Origin: Burkholderia mayonis
GTDB lineage: Bacteria; Pseudomonadota; Gammaproteobacteria; Burkholderiales; Burkholderiaceae
Direction of reading: 5' to 3'
Assembly (NCBI RefSeq): GCF_001523745.2
Contig: NZ_CP013386.1
Span: 372,001-436,000 of the forward strand
DNA length: 64,000 nt
Position 1 is the first letter of the stretch. Each line of letters starts with the position of its first letter. The notes beneath the pieces are model-generated. The model was not told where the DNA came from. It searched no databases and saw only the letters and a program-made list of their open reading frames with translations. Shown piece by piece: positions 20,377 to 29,774 of the stretch. The translations under genes and the position numbers were made by a program.

Positions 20377-21167
20377 TGCGACCCACCGCTTCCGACGAGA
20401 CTGCGATGACGATCCTGCAAACCTGGCCTTATCCGCGCGTGGTCGCGCACCGCGGCGGCGGCGCGCTCGCGCCGGAAAACACGCTGGCCGCGCTCGACAC
20501 GGGCGCGCGCTACGGACACACGATGGTCGAATTCGACGCGAAGCTGTCGGCAGACGGCGTCGCGTTCCTGCTGCACGACGACACGGTCGAGCGCACGTCG
20601 AACGGAACGGGGCCCGCGCGCGCGATGCGCTACGCGGCCCTCGAGGCGCTCGACGCCGGCGCGTGGTTCGATGCGCGCTTTTCGGGCGAGCGGATGCCGA
20701 CGCTCGCGCAGGCGGCGGCGCGCTGCCTTGCGCTCGGTCTGGCGGCGAACGTCGAGATCAAGCCGTGCCCGGAGCGCGACGAAGAAACGGGACGCGTCGT
20801 CGCGGCGGAAGCGGCCGCGCTGTGGCGCGCCGCCGCCGTGCCGCCGCTGCTGTCGTCGTTCTCGGCGGCGGCGCTCGACGCCGCGCGCGCGGCGGCGCCG
20901 GATCTGCCGCGCGGGATGCTGTACGAGGAGATTGCGGCCGATTGGCAGGAGGAGACACAAAGGCTCGGCTGCGTGTCGCTGCACGCGCATCACGCGCAAT
21001 TCAACGAGGCGCTCGTGCGCGACGTTAAAGCGGCGGGGCTGCGCATTCTCGCGTACACGGTGAACGACCCCGCGCGGGCCCGCGAACTCGTGCAGTGGGG
21101 CGTGGACGTCATTTGCACGGACCGGATCGACGTGATCGGGCCGGGCTTTGCCGATCGTGAAGGATGA
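20376..21167 (+). CDS. ugpQ: Glycerophosphodiester phosphodiesterase UgpQ
   Basis: UgpQ is a cytoplasmic enzyme that hydrolyses incoming glycerophosphodiesters to glycerol-3-phosphate and an alcohol. The 263-residue product shows the GDPD pattern VVAHRGGGALAPENTLAAL with the catalytic His-Arg and Glu, a metal site VEFDAKLSADGVAFLLHDDTVERTSNG, then NVEIKPCP and the closing AYTVNDPARARELVQWGVDVICTDRID. The start at 20376 overlaps the ugpC stop; an ATG ten codons later (20406) is nearer the conserved start. It completes the ugp operon. Confidence 0.93.
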   Translation: MRPTASDETAMTILQTWPYPRVVAHRGGGALAPENTLAALDTGARYGHTMVEFDAKLSADGVAFLLHDDTVERTSNGTGPARAMRYAALEALDAGAWFDARFSGERMPTLAQAAARCLALGLAANVEIKPCPERDEETGRVVAAEAAALWRAAAVPPLLSSFSAAALDAARAAAPDLPRGMLYEEIAADWQEETQRLGCVSLHAHHAQFNEALVRDVKAAGLRILAYTVNDPARARELVQWGVDVICTDRIDVIGPGFADREG

Positions 21168-21202
21168 AATCGGCGGTTTGCGTGCAATGCAGGAACGAAA
21201 CC

Positions 21203-21226
21203 GCTCCGGCGGAACCCCGCCGGAGC
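21203..21226 (+). other. GC-rich hairpin after ugpQ
   Basis: A 10-bp perfect stem GCTCCGGCGG (21203-21212) against CCGCCGGAGC (21217-21226) with a 4-base loop lies 35 bases after ugpQ. It lacks a T tract, so it may be a weak or Rho-assisted end, or an RNA 3-prime protector, for the ugp transcript. Confidence 0.45.
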
Positions 21227-21254
21227 AAGAGGCGATGACCGCCTCGTAACCTCA

Positions 21255-21285
21255 AGAAAATTCCGCTACAAATTGCAGCGGAATT
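21255..21285 (-). terminator. Terminator of ompW
   Basis: Read on the minus strand, a 9-bp stem AATTCCGCT / AGCGGAATT (21277-21285 with 21259-21267) is followed by TTTTCTT. It lies 28 bases beyond the ompW stop. Confidence 0.7.
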
Positions 21286-21312
21286 AACCATTCCCCAAAT
21301 ATTCGACTACGC

Positions 21313-22044
21313 TTAGAAACGGTAGCCGATGTTCAGGTAGGTCACGATCGGGTTCAGTCGGATCTTCGCCTGCGAGGTTTGCGTGAGCGTACCGATTGGC
21401 GTCGGGCGTTGCGTCGTCAGCGTAGCCGTCAGGCTCACCGGAATATACGAGACGGAAAGCCCGCCGAACCAGTGATCGGTGAAGTTGTAGGTGAAGCCTG
21501 CGTTGAGGACGGGCGCCCACTGGTTACTCGTCGTCACGCTCGTCGGACCGCCGAGCACGCCTTGCTGGAAGACGCTGTTGGTGATCTTGGCGCCGGTGAA
21601 CCAGATGTAGGAAGCGCCGACGCCCACGTATGGCCGGAACTTCGCTTTCGCATCGTTGAAGTAATACTTGAGCAGGAGCGCTGGGCTCCATTGGTATGCA
21701 TGGCCAAGTACACCGAATCGTTGCAGCGAGCCCTCGCCGTTCAGATTGAACCTTGGCGGGATCCCGGCGACCAATTCAGTGACGATGTGATCCGTCACGA
21801 AGTAGCCGGCGGCCAAACCGATGGTATCGGCATTGTCGATGCCGGCTCCCGTGTTGGGCACCGATTGGTTGACAGGCGTGCCGCCGACGTTCATGACTTT
21901 CAGCGGATCGCTGCTGTCCTGAGGGGCGAGGTGGAACCAGCCGGTCGTGACGTAGAAGCTACCTGCGGATTGCGCGTGCGCTGCGGTCGCGGCTGCCGCA
22001 AAAGCGAGCGCAACGGCCCCCGTAATGGCCATTTTTTGTTTCAT
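21313..22044 (-). CDS. ompW: OmpW-family outer-membrane beta-barrel protein
   Basis: OmpW proteins are eight-stranded outer-membrane barrels linked to passage of small hydrophobic molecules and to stress responses. The 243-residue product has a signal peptide MKQKMAITGAVALAFAAAATAAHAQ, then alternating strands. Family stretches include GYFVTDHIVTELVAGIPP, the WSPALLLKYYF strand, KFRPYVGVGASYIWF and the terminal aromatic residue of NIGYRF, which is needed for barrel insertion. The start at 22044 is set by GGAGGA eight bases upstream; a longer frame to 22077 adds an unsupported basic extension. It is a single gene, convergent with ugpQ. Its transported substrate is unknown. Confidence 0.9.
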   Translation of the reverse strand: MKQKMAITGAVALAFAAAATAAHAQSAGSFYVTTGWFHLAPQDSSDPLKVMNVGGTPVNQSVPNTGAGIDNADTIGLAAGYFVTDHIVTELVAGIPPRFNLNGEGSLQRFGVLGHAYQWSPALLLKYYFNDAKAKFRPYVGVGASYIWFTGAKITNSVFQQGVLGGPTSVTTSNQWAPVLNAGFTYNFTDHWFGGLSVSYIPVSLTATLTTQRPTPIGTLTQTSQAKIRLNPIVTYLNIGYRF

Positions 22045-22236
22045 CCTTTGTCTCCTCCGATAAAAGGGCGTGCTCATTATGACGACGGCGTTTCAAACAG
22101 AACAGAGTTGTAAGCTAGAGCATTTTCCCTAGAATTCGCACGACCGTGCGTATTCCCGCACCGCGACGGGCTTTGACGCGGACGCACTTATACGAGCCTT
22201 CGGGTATTTCCTAACGCGATCAAACGGACATTCAGC

Positions 22237-22950
22237 ATGGCACGGCTAGCACGACTTTACGTTCCCGATCAGCCGCAGCACGTGATTCTACGCGGCCTGG
22301 ATCAGCAACCGGCGTTCGTCGACGACCAGGATTACGAATTATTCATCGATTGCCTGAAGGCGGCGGCGCGCGATCATCATCTGGCGGTGCATGCATACGT
22401 GCTGCTGCCGCGCCAGGTCCAGCTTCTTGTGACGCCGAGCGACGAGGCCAGCCTGCCGAAAGCGATGCAGGCGGTCGGCCGCCGCTACGTCGCGCATTTC
22501 AACCGGCGCTACTCGCGACGCGGCACGTTGTGGGAAGGGCGCTATCGCGCGACCGTGATCGAGGGCGAGCGCTACTTTCTGCTCGCGAGCCGCGTCGTCG
22601 AGATAAGCCCGGTGCGCGCGCAACTCGTGACGAGCCCCGAAGCGTACCGCTGGTCGAGCTATCGCCATCACGTCGGCCTCACCGTCGATAGCCTGATCAC
22701 CGACCATCCGCTGTACTGGGCGCTCGGCAACACGCCGTTCGAGCGGCAGCGCGCGTACAAGGAGCTGTGCGAGCAGCCGCTCGACGAGCGCCAGGCCGAT
22801 CAGCTCCAGCAGGCGACGCTGAAGGGCTGGGTGCTGGGTGGCGAGACCTACCGCGAATGGGCGGCGCGCACGGCGAACCGGCGCGTGTCGCCGCTGCCGC
22901 GCGGGCGGCCCCGCAAGGTGCGCGAGAACACGCCGCCCATCCAGCAGTGA
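22237..22950 (+). CDS. RAYT/IS200-like (Y1 Tnp) protein lacking catalytic residues
   Basis: The 237-residue product has the layout of REP-associated tyrosine transposases: MARLARLYVPDQPQHVILRG at the start, RGTLWEGRYRATVI in the middle, and PVRAQLVTSPEAYRWSSYRHH near residue 125. However, the HUH metal motif expected in LMPNHVHLL reads LLPRQVQLL, so both histidines are Gln (60 and 62). The usual catalytic tyrosine before the xNPVRA motif is Val120. Canonical single-strand cleavage is therefore unlikely. No flanking terminal repeats or target duplications were recognised. The C-terminal tail is Arg/Pro rich. It lies just upstream of gltB on the same strand, so a domesticated DNA- or RNA-binding role is possible but not shown. 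Confidence 0.8.
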   Translation: MARLARLYVPDQPQHVILRGLDQQPAFVDDQDYELFIDCLKAAARDHHLAVHAYVLLPRQVQLLVTPSDEASLPKAMQAVGRRYVAHFNRRYSRRGTLWEGRYRATVIEGERYFLLASRVVEISPVRAQLVTSPEAYRWSSYRHHVGLTVDSLITDHPLYWALGNTPFERQRAYKELCEQPLDERQADQLQQATLKGWVLGGETYREWAARTANRRVSPLPRGRPRKVRENTPPIQQ

Positions 22951-22972
22951 GCGCGTCGACGGCGGCGCGCAA

Positions 22973-23001
22973 GGCGGCACCCGAGGGCGCCGCTTATTTT
23001 T
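22973..23001 (+). terminator. Probable terminator of the RAYT-like gene
   Basis: A stem GCGGC (22974-22978) against GCCGC (22989-22993) is followed by TTATTTTT. It lies 23 bases after the stop and separates the gene from the gltB leader. Confidence 0.55.
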
Positions 23002-23081
23002 GCCCCATTTTGATGCTGCCCCAATAAATACGCATGATCGCGCACCAAGATGATAATTGGGGGCAAATCATTGGCATTAAT

Positions 23082-23111
23082 TTGCTATTCCATTGATTCG
23101 TCGCGTATATT
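23082..23111 (+). promoter_or_regulatory. Candidate promoter of gltBD
   Basis: TTGCTA (23082-23087) and TATATT (23106-23111) are spaced by 18 bases in an AT-rich stretch that stands out against the GC-rich background. It would start transcription about 125 bases upstream of gltB. The call is by consensus only. Confidence 0.4.
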
Positions 23112-23242
23112 CCGAATTCCGGCGGTCCGGGCGCGGTGCGCTCTGTCCCGGCCGGCCGCGTTGCGCTCCACCGGGAGGCGGGGGCGACGGGCAACAAGCA
23201 AATGGTTCAACGGCCGTTAGGCCCATTACAGACGGTGTCCCC

Positions 23243-26200
23243 ATGATCGACCACCAGCAGCCGCAGAGCGCGATTCCCGCCGCGCAAGGTCTGTACGACC
23301 CGCAAAACGAGCACGATGCCTGTGGCGTCGGCTTCGTCGCTCACATCAAGGGCAAGAAGACCCACGAAATCGTAGAGCAGGGTCTGAAGATCCTCGAGAA
23401 TCTCGATCACCGCGGTGCGGTCGGCGCCGATCCGCTGATGGGCGACGGTGCGGGCATCCTGATCCAGATCCCGGACGCGTTCTATCGCGAGGAGATGGCG
23501 AAGCAGGGCGTGACGCTGCCGCCCACCGGCGAATATGGGGTCGGCATGATCTTCCTGCCGAAGGAGAGCGCGTCGCGGATCGCGTGCGAGCAGGAGCTCG
23601 AGCGCACAGTGAAGGCGGAAGGCCAGGTCGTGCTCGGCTGGCGCGACGTGCCGGTCGATCATGCGATGCCGATCTCGCCCGCGGTGAAGGCGAGCGAGCC
23701 CGTGATTCGCCAGATCTTCATCGGCCGCGGCAAGGACGTGATGGTGACGGACGCGCTCGAGCGCAAGCTCTACGTGATCCGCAAGACCGCGAGCCACCGG
23801 ATCCAGGCGCTCAAGCTCAAGCACGGCAAGGAATACTTCGTGCCGTCGATGTCCGCGCGCACGGTCGTCTACAAGGGGCTGCTGCTCGCCGGCCAGGTCG
23901 GCGTGTACTACCGCGATCTGCAGGACGAGCGCGTCGTCTCCGCGCTCGCGCTCGTGCACCAGCGCTTCTCGACGAACACGTTCCCCGCGTGGGAACTGGC
24001 TCACCCGTACCGGATGATCGCGCACAACGGCGAAATCAACACGGTGAAGGGCAACGTCAACTGGCTGAACGCGCGTACCGGCGCGATCGCGTCGCACGTG
24101 CTCGGCGACGATCTGCCGAAGCTTTGGCCGCTGATCTATCCGGGCCAGTCGGATACGGCTTCGTTCGACAACTGCCTCGAGCTGCTCGTGATGGCGGGTT
24201 ATCCGCTCGTGCACGCGGTGATGATGATGATTCCGGAAGCGTGGGAACAGCACACGCTGATGGACGACAACCGCCGCGCGTTCTACGAATACCACGCCGC
24301 GATGATGGAGCCGTGGGACGGTCCCGCCGCGATCGCGTTCACCGACGGCCGCCAGATCGGCGCGACGCTCGACCGCAACGGCCTGCGTCCGGCCCGCTAC
24401 ATCATCACCGACGACGATCTCGTGATCATGGCGTCGGAATCGGGCGTGCTGCCGATTCCCGAATCGAAGATCGTCAAGAAATGGCGTCTGCAGCCGGGCA
24501 AGATGTTTCTGATCGACATGGAGCACGGCCGGATCATCGACGACAAGGAGCTGAAGGACAATCTCGCGAACGCGAAGCCGTACAAGAGCTGGATCGACGC
24601 GGTCCGCATCAAGCTCGACGAGATCGAGCCGGAGGACGCGGACGTCGCGGCCGAGCGCCGCGCGTCGGCCGTGCTGCTCGATCGCCAGCAGGCGTTCGGC
24701 TACACGCAGGAAGACCTCAAGTTCCTGATGGCCCCGATGGCGCAGCAGGGCGAGGAAGCGGTCGGCTCGATGGGCAACGATTCGCCGTTGGCCGTCATGT
24801 CGAACAAGAACAAGACGCTCTATCACTACTTCAAGCAGTTGTTCGCGCAGGTCACGAACCCGCCGATCGACCCGATCCGCGAGAACATGGTGATGTCGCT
24901 CGTGTCGTTCATCGGCCCGAAGCCGAACCTGCTCGACACGAACAACATCAACCCGCCGATGCGTCTCGAAGTGTCGCAGCCCGTGCTCGACTTCAAGGAC
25001 ATCGCGAAGATCCGCTCGATCGATCGCTACACGGGCGGCAAGTTCAGCGCGTACGAGCTGAACATCTGCTATCCGGTCGCGTGGGGCAAGGAAGGCATCG
25101 AGGCGCGTCTCGCGTCGCTGTGCGCGGAAGCCGTCGACGCAGTGAAGTCGGGCTACAACATCCTCATCGTATCGGACCGCAAGACGGACGCCGAGAACGT
25201 CGCGATCCCGGCGCTCCTCGCGACGTCGGCGATCCACACGCACCTCGTGCAGCAGGGGCTGCGCACGAGCACGGGCCTCGTCGTCGAGACGGGCTCCGCG
25301 CGCGAGACGCACCACTTCGCGCTGCTGGCCGGCTACGGCGCGGAAGCCGTGCACCCGTACCTCGCGATGGAAACGCTCGCGAAGATGGCGGAAGGCCTGC
25401 CGGGCGACCTGTCGCCGGAGAAGGCGATCTACAACTTCACGAAGGCGGTCGGCAAGGGCCTGCAGAAGGTGATGTCGAAGATGGGCATCTCCACCTACAT
25501 GTCGTATACCGGCGCGCAGATCTTCGAGGCGCTCGGCCTGTCGACCGAGCTCGTCGACAAGTACTTCAAGGGCACGGCGTCGAAGGTGGGCGGCATCGGC
25601 CTCTTCGACGTGGCCGACGAGGCGATCCGCCTGCACCGCGACGCGTTCGGCGACAACCCGGTGCTCGCCGACATGCTCGACGCGGGCGGCGAGTACGCGT
25701 TCCGCGTGCGCGGCGAAGACCATATGTGGACGCCCGATTCGATCGCGAAACTGCAGCACGCGACGCGCGGCAACTCGTACCAGACGTACAAGGAATATGC
25801 GCACCTCATCAACGATCAGACCAAGCGCCACATGACGCTGCGCGGCCTGTTCGAGTTCAAGGTCGATCCGATGAAGGCGATTCCGATCGACGAAGTCGAA
25901 CCGGCGAAGGACATCGTCAAGCGCTTCGCGACGGGCGCGATGTCGCTCGGCTCGATCAGCACGGAAGCGCACACGACGCTCGCGATCGCGATGAACCGGA
26001 TCGGCGGCAAGTCGAACACCGGCGAAGGCGGCGAGGACGAGCACCGCTATCGCAACGAGCTGCGCGGCATTCCGATCAAGGTCGGCGACACGCTGAAGTC
26101 GGTGATCGGCGACGAAATCGTCCGCGACATTCCGCTCAAGGAAGGCGATTCGCTGCGCTCGAAGATCAAACAGGTCGCGTCGGGCCGCTTCGGCGTCACG

Positions 26201-27946
26201 GCCGAGTACCTCGCGTCGGCGGACCAGATCCAGATCAAGATGGCGCAAGGCGCGAAGCCGGGCGAAGGCGGCCAGCTGCCGGGCCACAAGGTGTCCGAAT
26301 ACATCGGCAAGCTGCGCTACTCAGTGCCGGGCGTCGGTCTCATCTCGCCGCCGCCGCACCACGACATCTATTCGATCGAGGATCTCGCGCAGCTGATCCA
26401 CGACCTGAAGAACGTCAATCCGGTCGCGAGCATCTCGGTGAAGCTCGTGTCGGAAGTGGGCGTCGGCACGGTCGCGGCGGGCGTCGCGAAGGCGAAGGCC
26501 GATCACGTCGTGATCGCGGGTCATGACGGCGGCACGGGTGCCTCGCCGCTGTCGTCGATCAAGCACGCGGGCACGCCGTGGGAGCTCGGCCTCGCCGAGA
26601 CTCAGCAGACGCTCGTGCTGAACCGCCTGCGCGGCCGCATCCGTGTGCAGGCCGACGGCCAGATGAAGACGGGTCGCGACATCGTGATCGGCGCGCTCCT
26701 CGGCGCGGACGAATTCGGCTTCGCGACGGCGCCGCTCGTCGTCGAAGGCTGCATCATGATGCGCAAGTGCCATCTGAACACGTGCCCGGTCGGCGTCGCG
26801 ACGCAGGATCCGGTGCTGCGCGCGAAGTTCTCGGGCCAGCCCGAGCACGTCGTCAACTACTTCTTCTTCGTCGCCGAGGAAGCGCGCGAGATCATGGCGC
26901 AGCTCGGCATCGCGAAGTTCGACGATCTCGTCGGCCGCGCCGATCTGCTCGACATGCGCCGCGGCGTCGAGCACTGGAAGGCGAAGGGCCTCGACTTCAC
27001 GCGCGTGTTCTATCAGCCGGAAGGCTGCGAGGGCATTGCGCGCCGCCACCTCGAGTCGCAGGACCACGGCCTCGAGCGCTCGCTCGACCACACGCTGATC
27101 GAGAAAGCGAAGGCCGCGATCGAGAACGGCGAGCACGTGTCGTTCATCCAGCCGGTGCGCAACGTGAACCGCACGGTCGGCGCGATGCTGTCCGGCGCGA
27201 TCGCGAAGAAGCACGGCCACGACGGCCTCGCCGACGACGCGGTCCACATCCAGTTGAAGGGCACGGCGGGCCAGAGCTTCGGCGCGTTCCTCGCGAAGGG
27301 CGTGACGCTCGACCTCGTCGGCGACGGCAACGACTACGTCGGCAAGGGCCTGTCGGGCGGCCGGATCATCATCCGTCCGACCAACGACTTCCGCGGCAAG
27401 TCCGAGGAGAACATCATCTGCGGCAACACGGTGATGTACGGCGCGCTCGAAGGCGAAGCGTTCTTCCGCGGCGTCGCGGGCGAGCGCTTCTGCGTGCGCA
27501 ACTCGGGCGCGACGGCGGTCGTCGAAGGTACGGGCGACCACGGCTGCGAATACATGACGGGCGGCACGGTCGTCGTGCTCGGCGAGACCGGGCGCAACTT
27601 CGCCGCGGGCATGTCGGGCGGCGTCGCATACGTGTACGACCCGGACGGCACGTTCGCCGCGAAGTGCAACAAGTCGATGGTCGCGCTCGATCCGGTGCTG
27701 CAACAGGCCGAGCAGGAGCGCACGGTCGATCCCGCACTCTGGCACGCCGGCGCGACGGACGAAGCGCTCCTCAAGGGGCTCGTCGAGCGTCACTTCCAGT
27801 TCACCGGCTCGCCGCGCGCGAAGTCGCTGCTCGAGAACTGGGATGCGGCGCGCCGCCAGTTCGTGAAGGTGTTCCCGCACGAATACAAGCGCGCGCTCGG
27901 CGAAATCGGCGCGAAGAAGAAAGCCAACGAGGTGCTCGCCGCCTGA
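23243..27946 (+). CDS. gltB: Glutamate synthase (NADPH) large subunit
   Basis: GltB makes glutamate from 2-oxoglutarate and glutamine, with electrons from NADPH supplied by GltD. The 1567-residue product begins with a 26-residue propeptide ending EHDA before Cys27, the N-terminal nucleophile of the class II amidotransferase domain ([11 protein letters not shown]). Then come the central domain, the FMN-binding synthase domain (about 840-1210, with [17 protein letters not shown]), the 3Fe-4S cysteines in [11 protein letters not shown], and the GXGXG beta-helix domain ([33 protein letters not shown]). ATG 23243 leaves exactly the propeptide; a longer frame from 23093 adds unrelated sequence. gltD follows after 93 bases. 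Confidence 0.97.
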   Translation: MIDHQQPQSAIPAAQGLYDPQNEHDACGVGFVAHIKGKKTHEIVEQGLKILENLDHRGAVGADPLMGDGAGILIQIPDAFYREEMAKQGVTLPPTGEYGVGMIFLPKESASRIACEQELERTVKAEGQVVLGWRDVPVDHAMPISPAVKASEPVIRQIFIGRGKDVMVTDALERKLYVIRKTASHRIQALKLKHGKEYFVPSMSARTVVYKGLLLAGQVGVYYRDLQDERVVSALALVHQRFSTNTFPAWELAHPYRMIAHNGEINTVKGNVNWLNARTGAIASHVLGDDLPKLWPLIYPGQSDTASFDNCLELLVMAGYPLVHAVMMMIPEAWEQHTLMDDNRRAFYEYHAAMMEPWDGPAAIAFTDGRQIGATLDRNGLRPARYIITDDDLVIMASESGVLPIPESKIVKKWRLQPGKMFLIDMEHGRIIDDKELKDNLANAKPYKSWIDAVRIKLDEIEPEDADVAAERRASAVLLDRQQAFGYTQEDLKFLMAPMAQQGEEAVGSMGNDSPLAVMSNKNKTLYHYFKQLFAQVTNPPIDPIRENMVMSLVSFIGPKPNLLDTNNINPPMRLEVSQPVLDFKDIAKIRSIDRYTGGKFSAYELNICYPVAWGKEGIEARLASLCAEAVDAVKSGYNILIVSDRKTDAENVAIPALLATSAIHTHLVQQGLRTSTGLVVETGSARETHHFALLAGYGAEAVHPYLAMETLAKMAEGLPGDLSPEKAIYNFTKAVGKGLQKVMSKMGISTYMSYTGAQIFEALGLSTELVDKYFKGTASKVGGIGLFDVADEAIRLHRDAFGDNPVLADMLDAGGEYAFRVRGEDHMWTPDSIAKLQHATRGNSYQTYKEYAHLINDQTKRHMTLRGLFEFKVDPMKAIPIDEVEPAKDIVKRFATGAMSLGSISTEAHTTLAIAMNRIGGKSNTGEGGEDEHRYRNELRGIPIKVGDTLKSVIGDEIVRDIPLKEGDSLRSKIKQVASGRFGVTAEYLASADQIQIKMAQGAKPGEGGQLPGHKVSEYIGKLRYSVPGVGLISPPPHHDIYSIEDLAQLIHDLKNVNPVASISVKLVSEVGVGTVAAGVAKAKADHVVIAGHDGGTGASPLSSIKHAGTPWELGLAETQQTLVLNRLRGRIRVQADGQMKTGRDIVIGALLGADEFGFATAPLVVEGCIMMRKCHLNTCPVGVATQDPVLRAKFSGQPEHVVNYFFFVAEEAREIMAQLGIAKFDDLVGRADLLDMRRGVEHWKAKGLDFTRVFYQPEGCEGIARRHLESQDHGLERSLDHTLIEKAKAAIENGEHVSFIQPVRNVNRTVGAMLSGAIAKKHGHDGLADDAVHIQLKGTAGQSFGAFLAKGVTLDLVGDGNDYVGKGLSGGRIIIRPTNDFRGKSEENIICGNTVMYGALEGEAFFRGVAGERFCVRNSGATAVVEGTGDHGCEYMTGGTVVVLGETGRNFAAGMSGGVAYVYDPDGTFAAKCNKSMVALDPVLQQAEQERTVDPALWHAGATDEALLKGLVERHFQFTGSPRAKSLLENWDAARRQFVKVFPHEYKRALGEIGAKKKANEVLAA

Positions 27947-28039
27947 TGCAGGGCGGCTCGACGACATAGCGAACGCGCCCGTCCGGTGGACGGGCGCGGG
28001 TCCCCCTTACTCGATTCAACAGATTCAGAAGAGAACCTT

Positions 28040-29506
28040 ATGGGCAAGGCAACCGGTTTTCTGGAGTTCGAACGCCGCCACGAGGCGTACGAAGCACCGC
28101 TTACACGCGTGAAGCACTACAAGGAGTTCGTCGCGGCACTCACCGACGAGGATGCGAAGATCCAGGGCGCGCGCTGCATGGATTGCGGCATCCCGTTCTG
28201 CAACAACGGGTGCCCCGTCAACAACATCATTCCGGACTTCAACGATCTCGTGTATCGCCAGGATTGGCGGCAGGCGATCGAAGTGCTGCACTCGACGAAC
28301 AACTTCCCCGAGTTCACGGGCCGCATCTGCCCGGCGCCGTGCGAAGCGGCGTGCACGCTCGGGATCAACGACGATCCCGTCGGCATCAAGTCGATCGAGC
28401 ACGCGATCATCGACAAAGCGTGGTCGGAAGGCTGGGTCGAGCCGCAGCCGGCCGCGCACAAGACGGGCAAGAAGGTCGCGGTCGTCGGCTCGGGCCCCGC
28501 GGGCCTCGCCGCCGCGCAGCAGCTCGCGCGCGCGGGCCACGACGTGACGGTGTTCGAGAAGAGCGACCGGATCGGCGGCCTGCTGCGCTACGGAATCCCC
28601 GACTTCAAGCTCGAGAAGTGGCTGATCGACCGCCGGATGCGCCAGATGGAGGCGGAAGGCGTGACGTTCCGCACGAGCGTGTTCATCGGCCGTGAGCCGC
28701 TGCCCGAGTCGATCGGCAACATGGCGAAGGAGACGATCTCGCCCGACACGCTGAAGGACGAGTTCGACGCAGTCGTGATCGCGGGCGGCTCGGAAACGCC
28801 GCGCGATCTGCCGGTGCCGGGCCGCGAGCTCGCGGGCATCCATTACGCGATGGATTTCCTGCCGCAGCAGAACAAGGTGAACGCGGGCGACAAGGTGCCC
28901 GATCAACTGCTCGCGAAGGGCAAGCACGTCGTCGTGATCGGCGGCGGCGATACGGGCTCGGACTGCGTCGGCACGTCGAACCGCCACGGCGCGAAGCACA
29001 TCACGCAGTTCGAGCTGCTGCCGCAGCCGCCCGAAGCGGAGAACAAGCCGCTCGTGTGGCCGTACTGGCCGGTCAAGCTGCGCACGTCGTCTTCGCACGA
29101 CGAAGGCTGCGAGCGCGACTGGGCGGTCGCGACGAAGCGCTTCGAAGGCAAGAACGGCAAGGTCGAGAAGCTGATCGCGGTGCGCGTCGCGTGGGTCGAC
29201 GGCAAGATGCAGGAAGTGCCGAATTCCGAGTTCGAGATCAAGGCCGATCTCGTGCTGCTCGCGATGGGCTTCACGCAGCCGGCCGCGCCCGTGCTCGACG
29301 CGTTCGGCGTCGCGAAGGACGCGCGCGGCAACGCGCGTGCGGGCACCGAAGGCGATCGCGCGTACTACACGTCGGTCGACAAGGTGTTCGCCGCGGGCGA
29401 CATGCGCCGGGGCCAGTCGCTCGTCGTCTGGGCGATCCGCGAAGGCCGACAGTGCGCGCGCTCGGTCGACGCGTACCTGACGGGCAGCTCGGAACTGCCG
29501 CGCTGA
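28040..29506 (+). CDS. gltD: Glutamate synthase (NADPH) small subunit
   Basis: GltD is the FAD- and NADPH-binding partner that feeds electrons through iron-sulfur clusters to GltB. The 488-residue product has the N-terminal cysteine set [14 protein letters not shown] and CPAPCEAAC for two 4Fe-4S clusters, the FAD-binding [21 protein letters not shown], the NADPH-binding [15 protein letters not shown], and the terminal FAD contact [21 protein letters not shown] 28040 gives the family start [11 protein letters not shown] terminator follows, so gltBD is a two-gene operon. Confidence 0.97.
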   Translation: MGKATGFLEFERRHEAYEAPLTRVKHYKEFVAALTDEDAKIQGARCMDCGIPFCNNGCPVNNIIPDFNDLVYRQDWRQAIEVLHSTNNFPEFTGRICPAPCEAACTLGINDDPVGIKSIEHAIIDKAWSEGWVEPQPAAHKTGKKVAVVGSGPAGLAAAQQLARAGHDVTVFEKSDRIGGLLRYGIPDFKLEKWLIDRRMRQMEAEGVTFRTSVFIGREPLPESIGNMAKETISPDTLKDEFDAVVIAGGSETPRDLPVPGRELAGIHYAMDFLPQQNKVNAGDKVPDQLLAKGKHVVVIGGGDTGSDCVGTSNRHGAKHITQFELLPQPPEAENKPLVWPYWPVKLRTSSSHDEGCERDWAVATKRFEGKNGKVEKLIAVRVAWVDGKMQEVPNSEFEIKADLVLLAMGFTQPAAPVLDAFGVAKDARGNARAGTEGDRAYYTSVDKVFAAGDMRRGQSLVVWAIREGRQCARSVDAYLTGSSELPR

Positions 29507-29539
29507 GCGAGCGTCGTTCGCCAGAGCGTCGTTTCGACG

Positions 29540-29572
29540 AACCGGGCGTCCATGAGGGCGCCCGGTTTTTTT
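29540..29572 (+). terminator. Terminator of gltBD
   Basis: The stem AACCGGGCG (29540-29548) pairs with CGCCCGGTT (29559-29567) and is followed by a T run, 33 bases after the gltD stop. Confidence 0.85.
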
Positions 29573-29664
29573 ATGCGCGATCGCTCGGCGGCGCGCGCAT
29601 CGCATGGATCGCGAAGGCGTCGTCGATGGGCGCCGCGCATCGTGCACATCCTTTCATCTTTCTC

Positions 29665-29684
29665 TACAAAAATTTCATTTTGTA
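29665..29684. promoter_or_regulatory. AT-rich inverted repeat upstream of the AGCS symporter
   Basis: TACAAAA (29665-29671) and TTTTGTA (29678-29684) form a perfect inverted repeat with a 6-base centre, 91 bases before the start of the symporter. It is an AT island in GC-rich DNA. It may be an operator or part of a promoter; no regulator can be named. Confidence 0.35.
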
Positions 29685-29774
29685 AGTGTCGGCGAAACCT
29701 GTCATATCATGTCGGCCCTCGGCCGGCTATGACCGGAATCAAGAATAATCCGCCCCCAAATCAGGAGATGATGG

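Noticed and set aside
22237..22950. Active IS200/IS605 insertion sequence
   Set aside because: Catalytic residues are missing and I see no flanking terminal structures or duplications, so it is listed as a RAYT-like gene rather than a mobile element.
23040..23070. Possible NtrC-type site upstream of gltB (GCACC ... )
   Set aside because: Only one half of the expected dyad is present; the second half GGTGC is missing.
23207..26287. Long open frame on the minus strand across gltB (over 1000 codons)
   Set aside because: It is an antisense shadow: Arg/His/Val-rich translation with no domain, produced by the strong GC bias at third codon positions of gltB.
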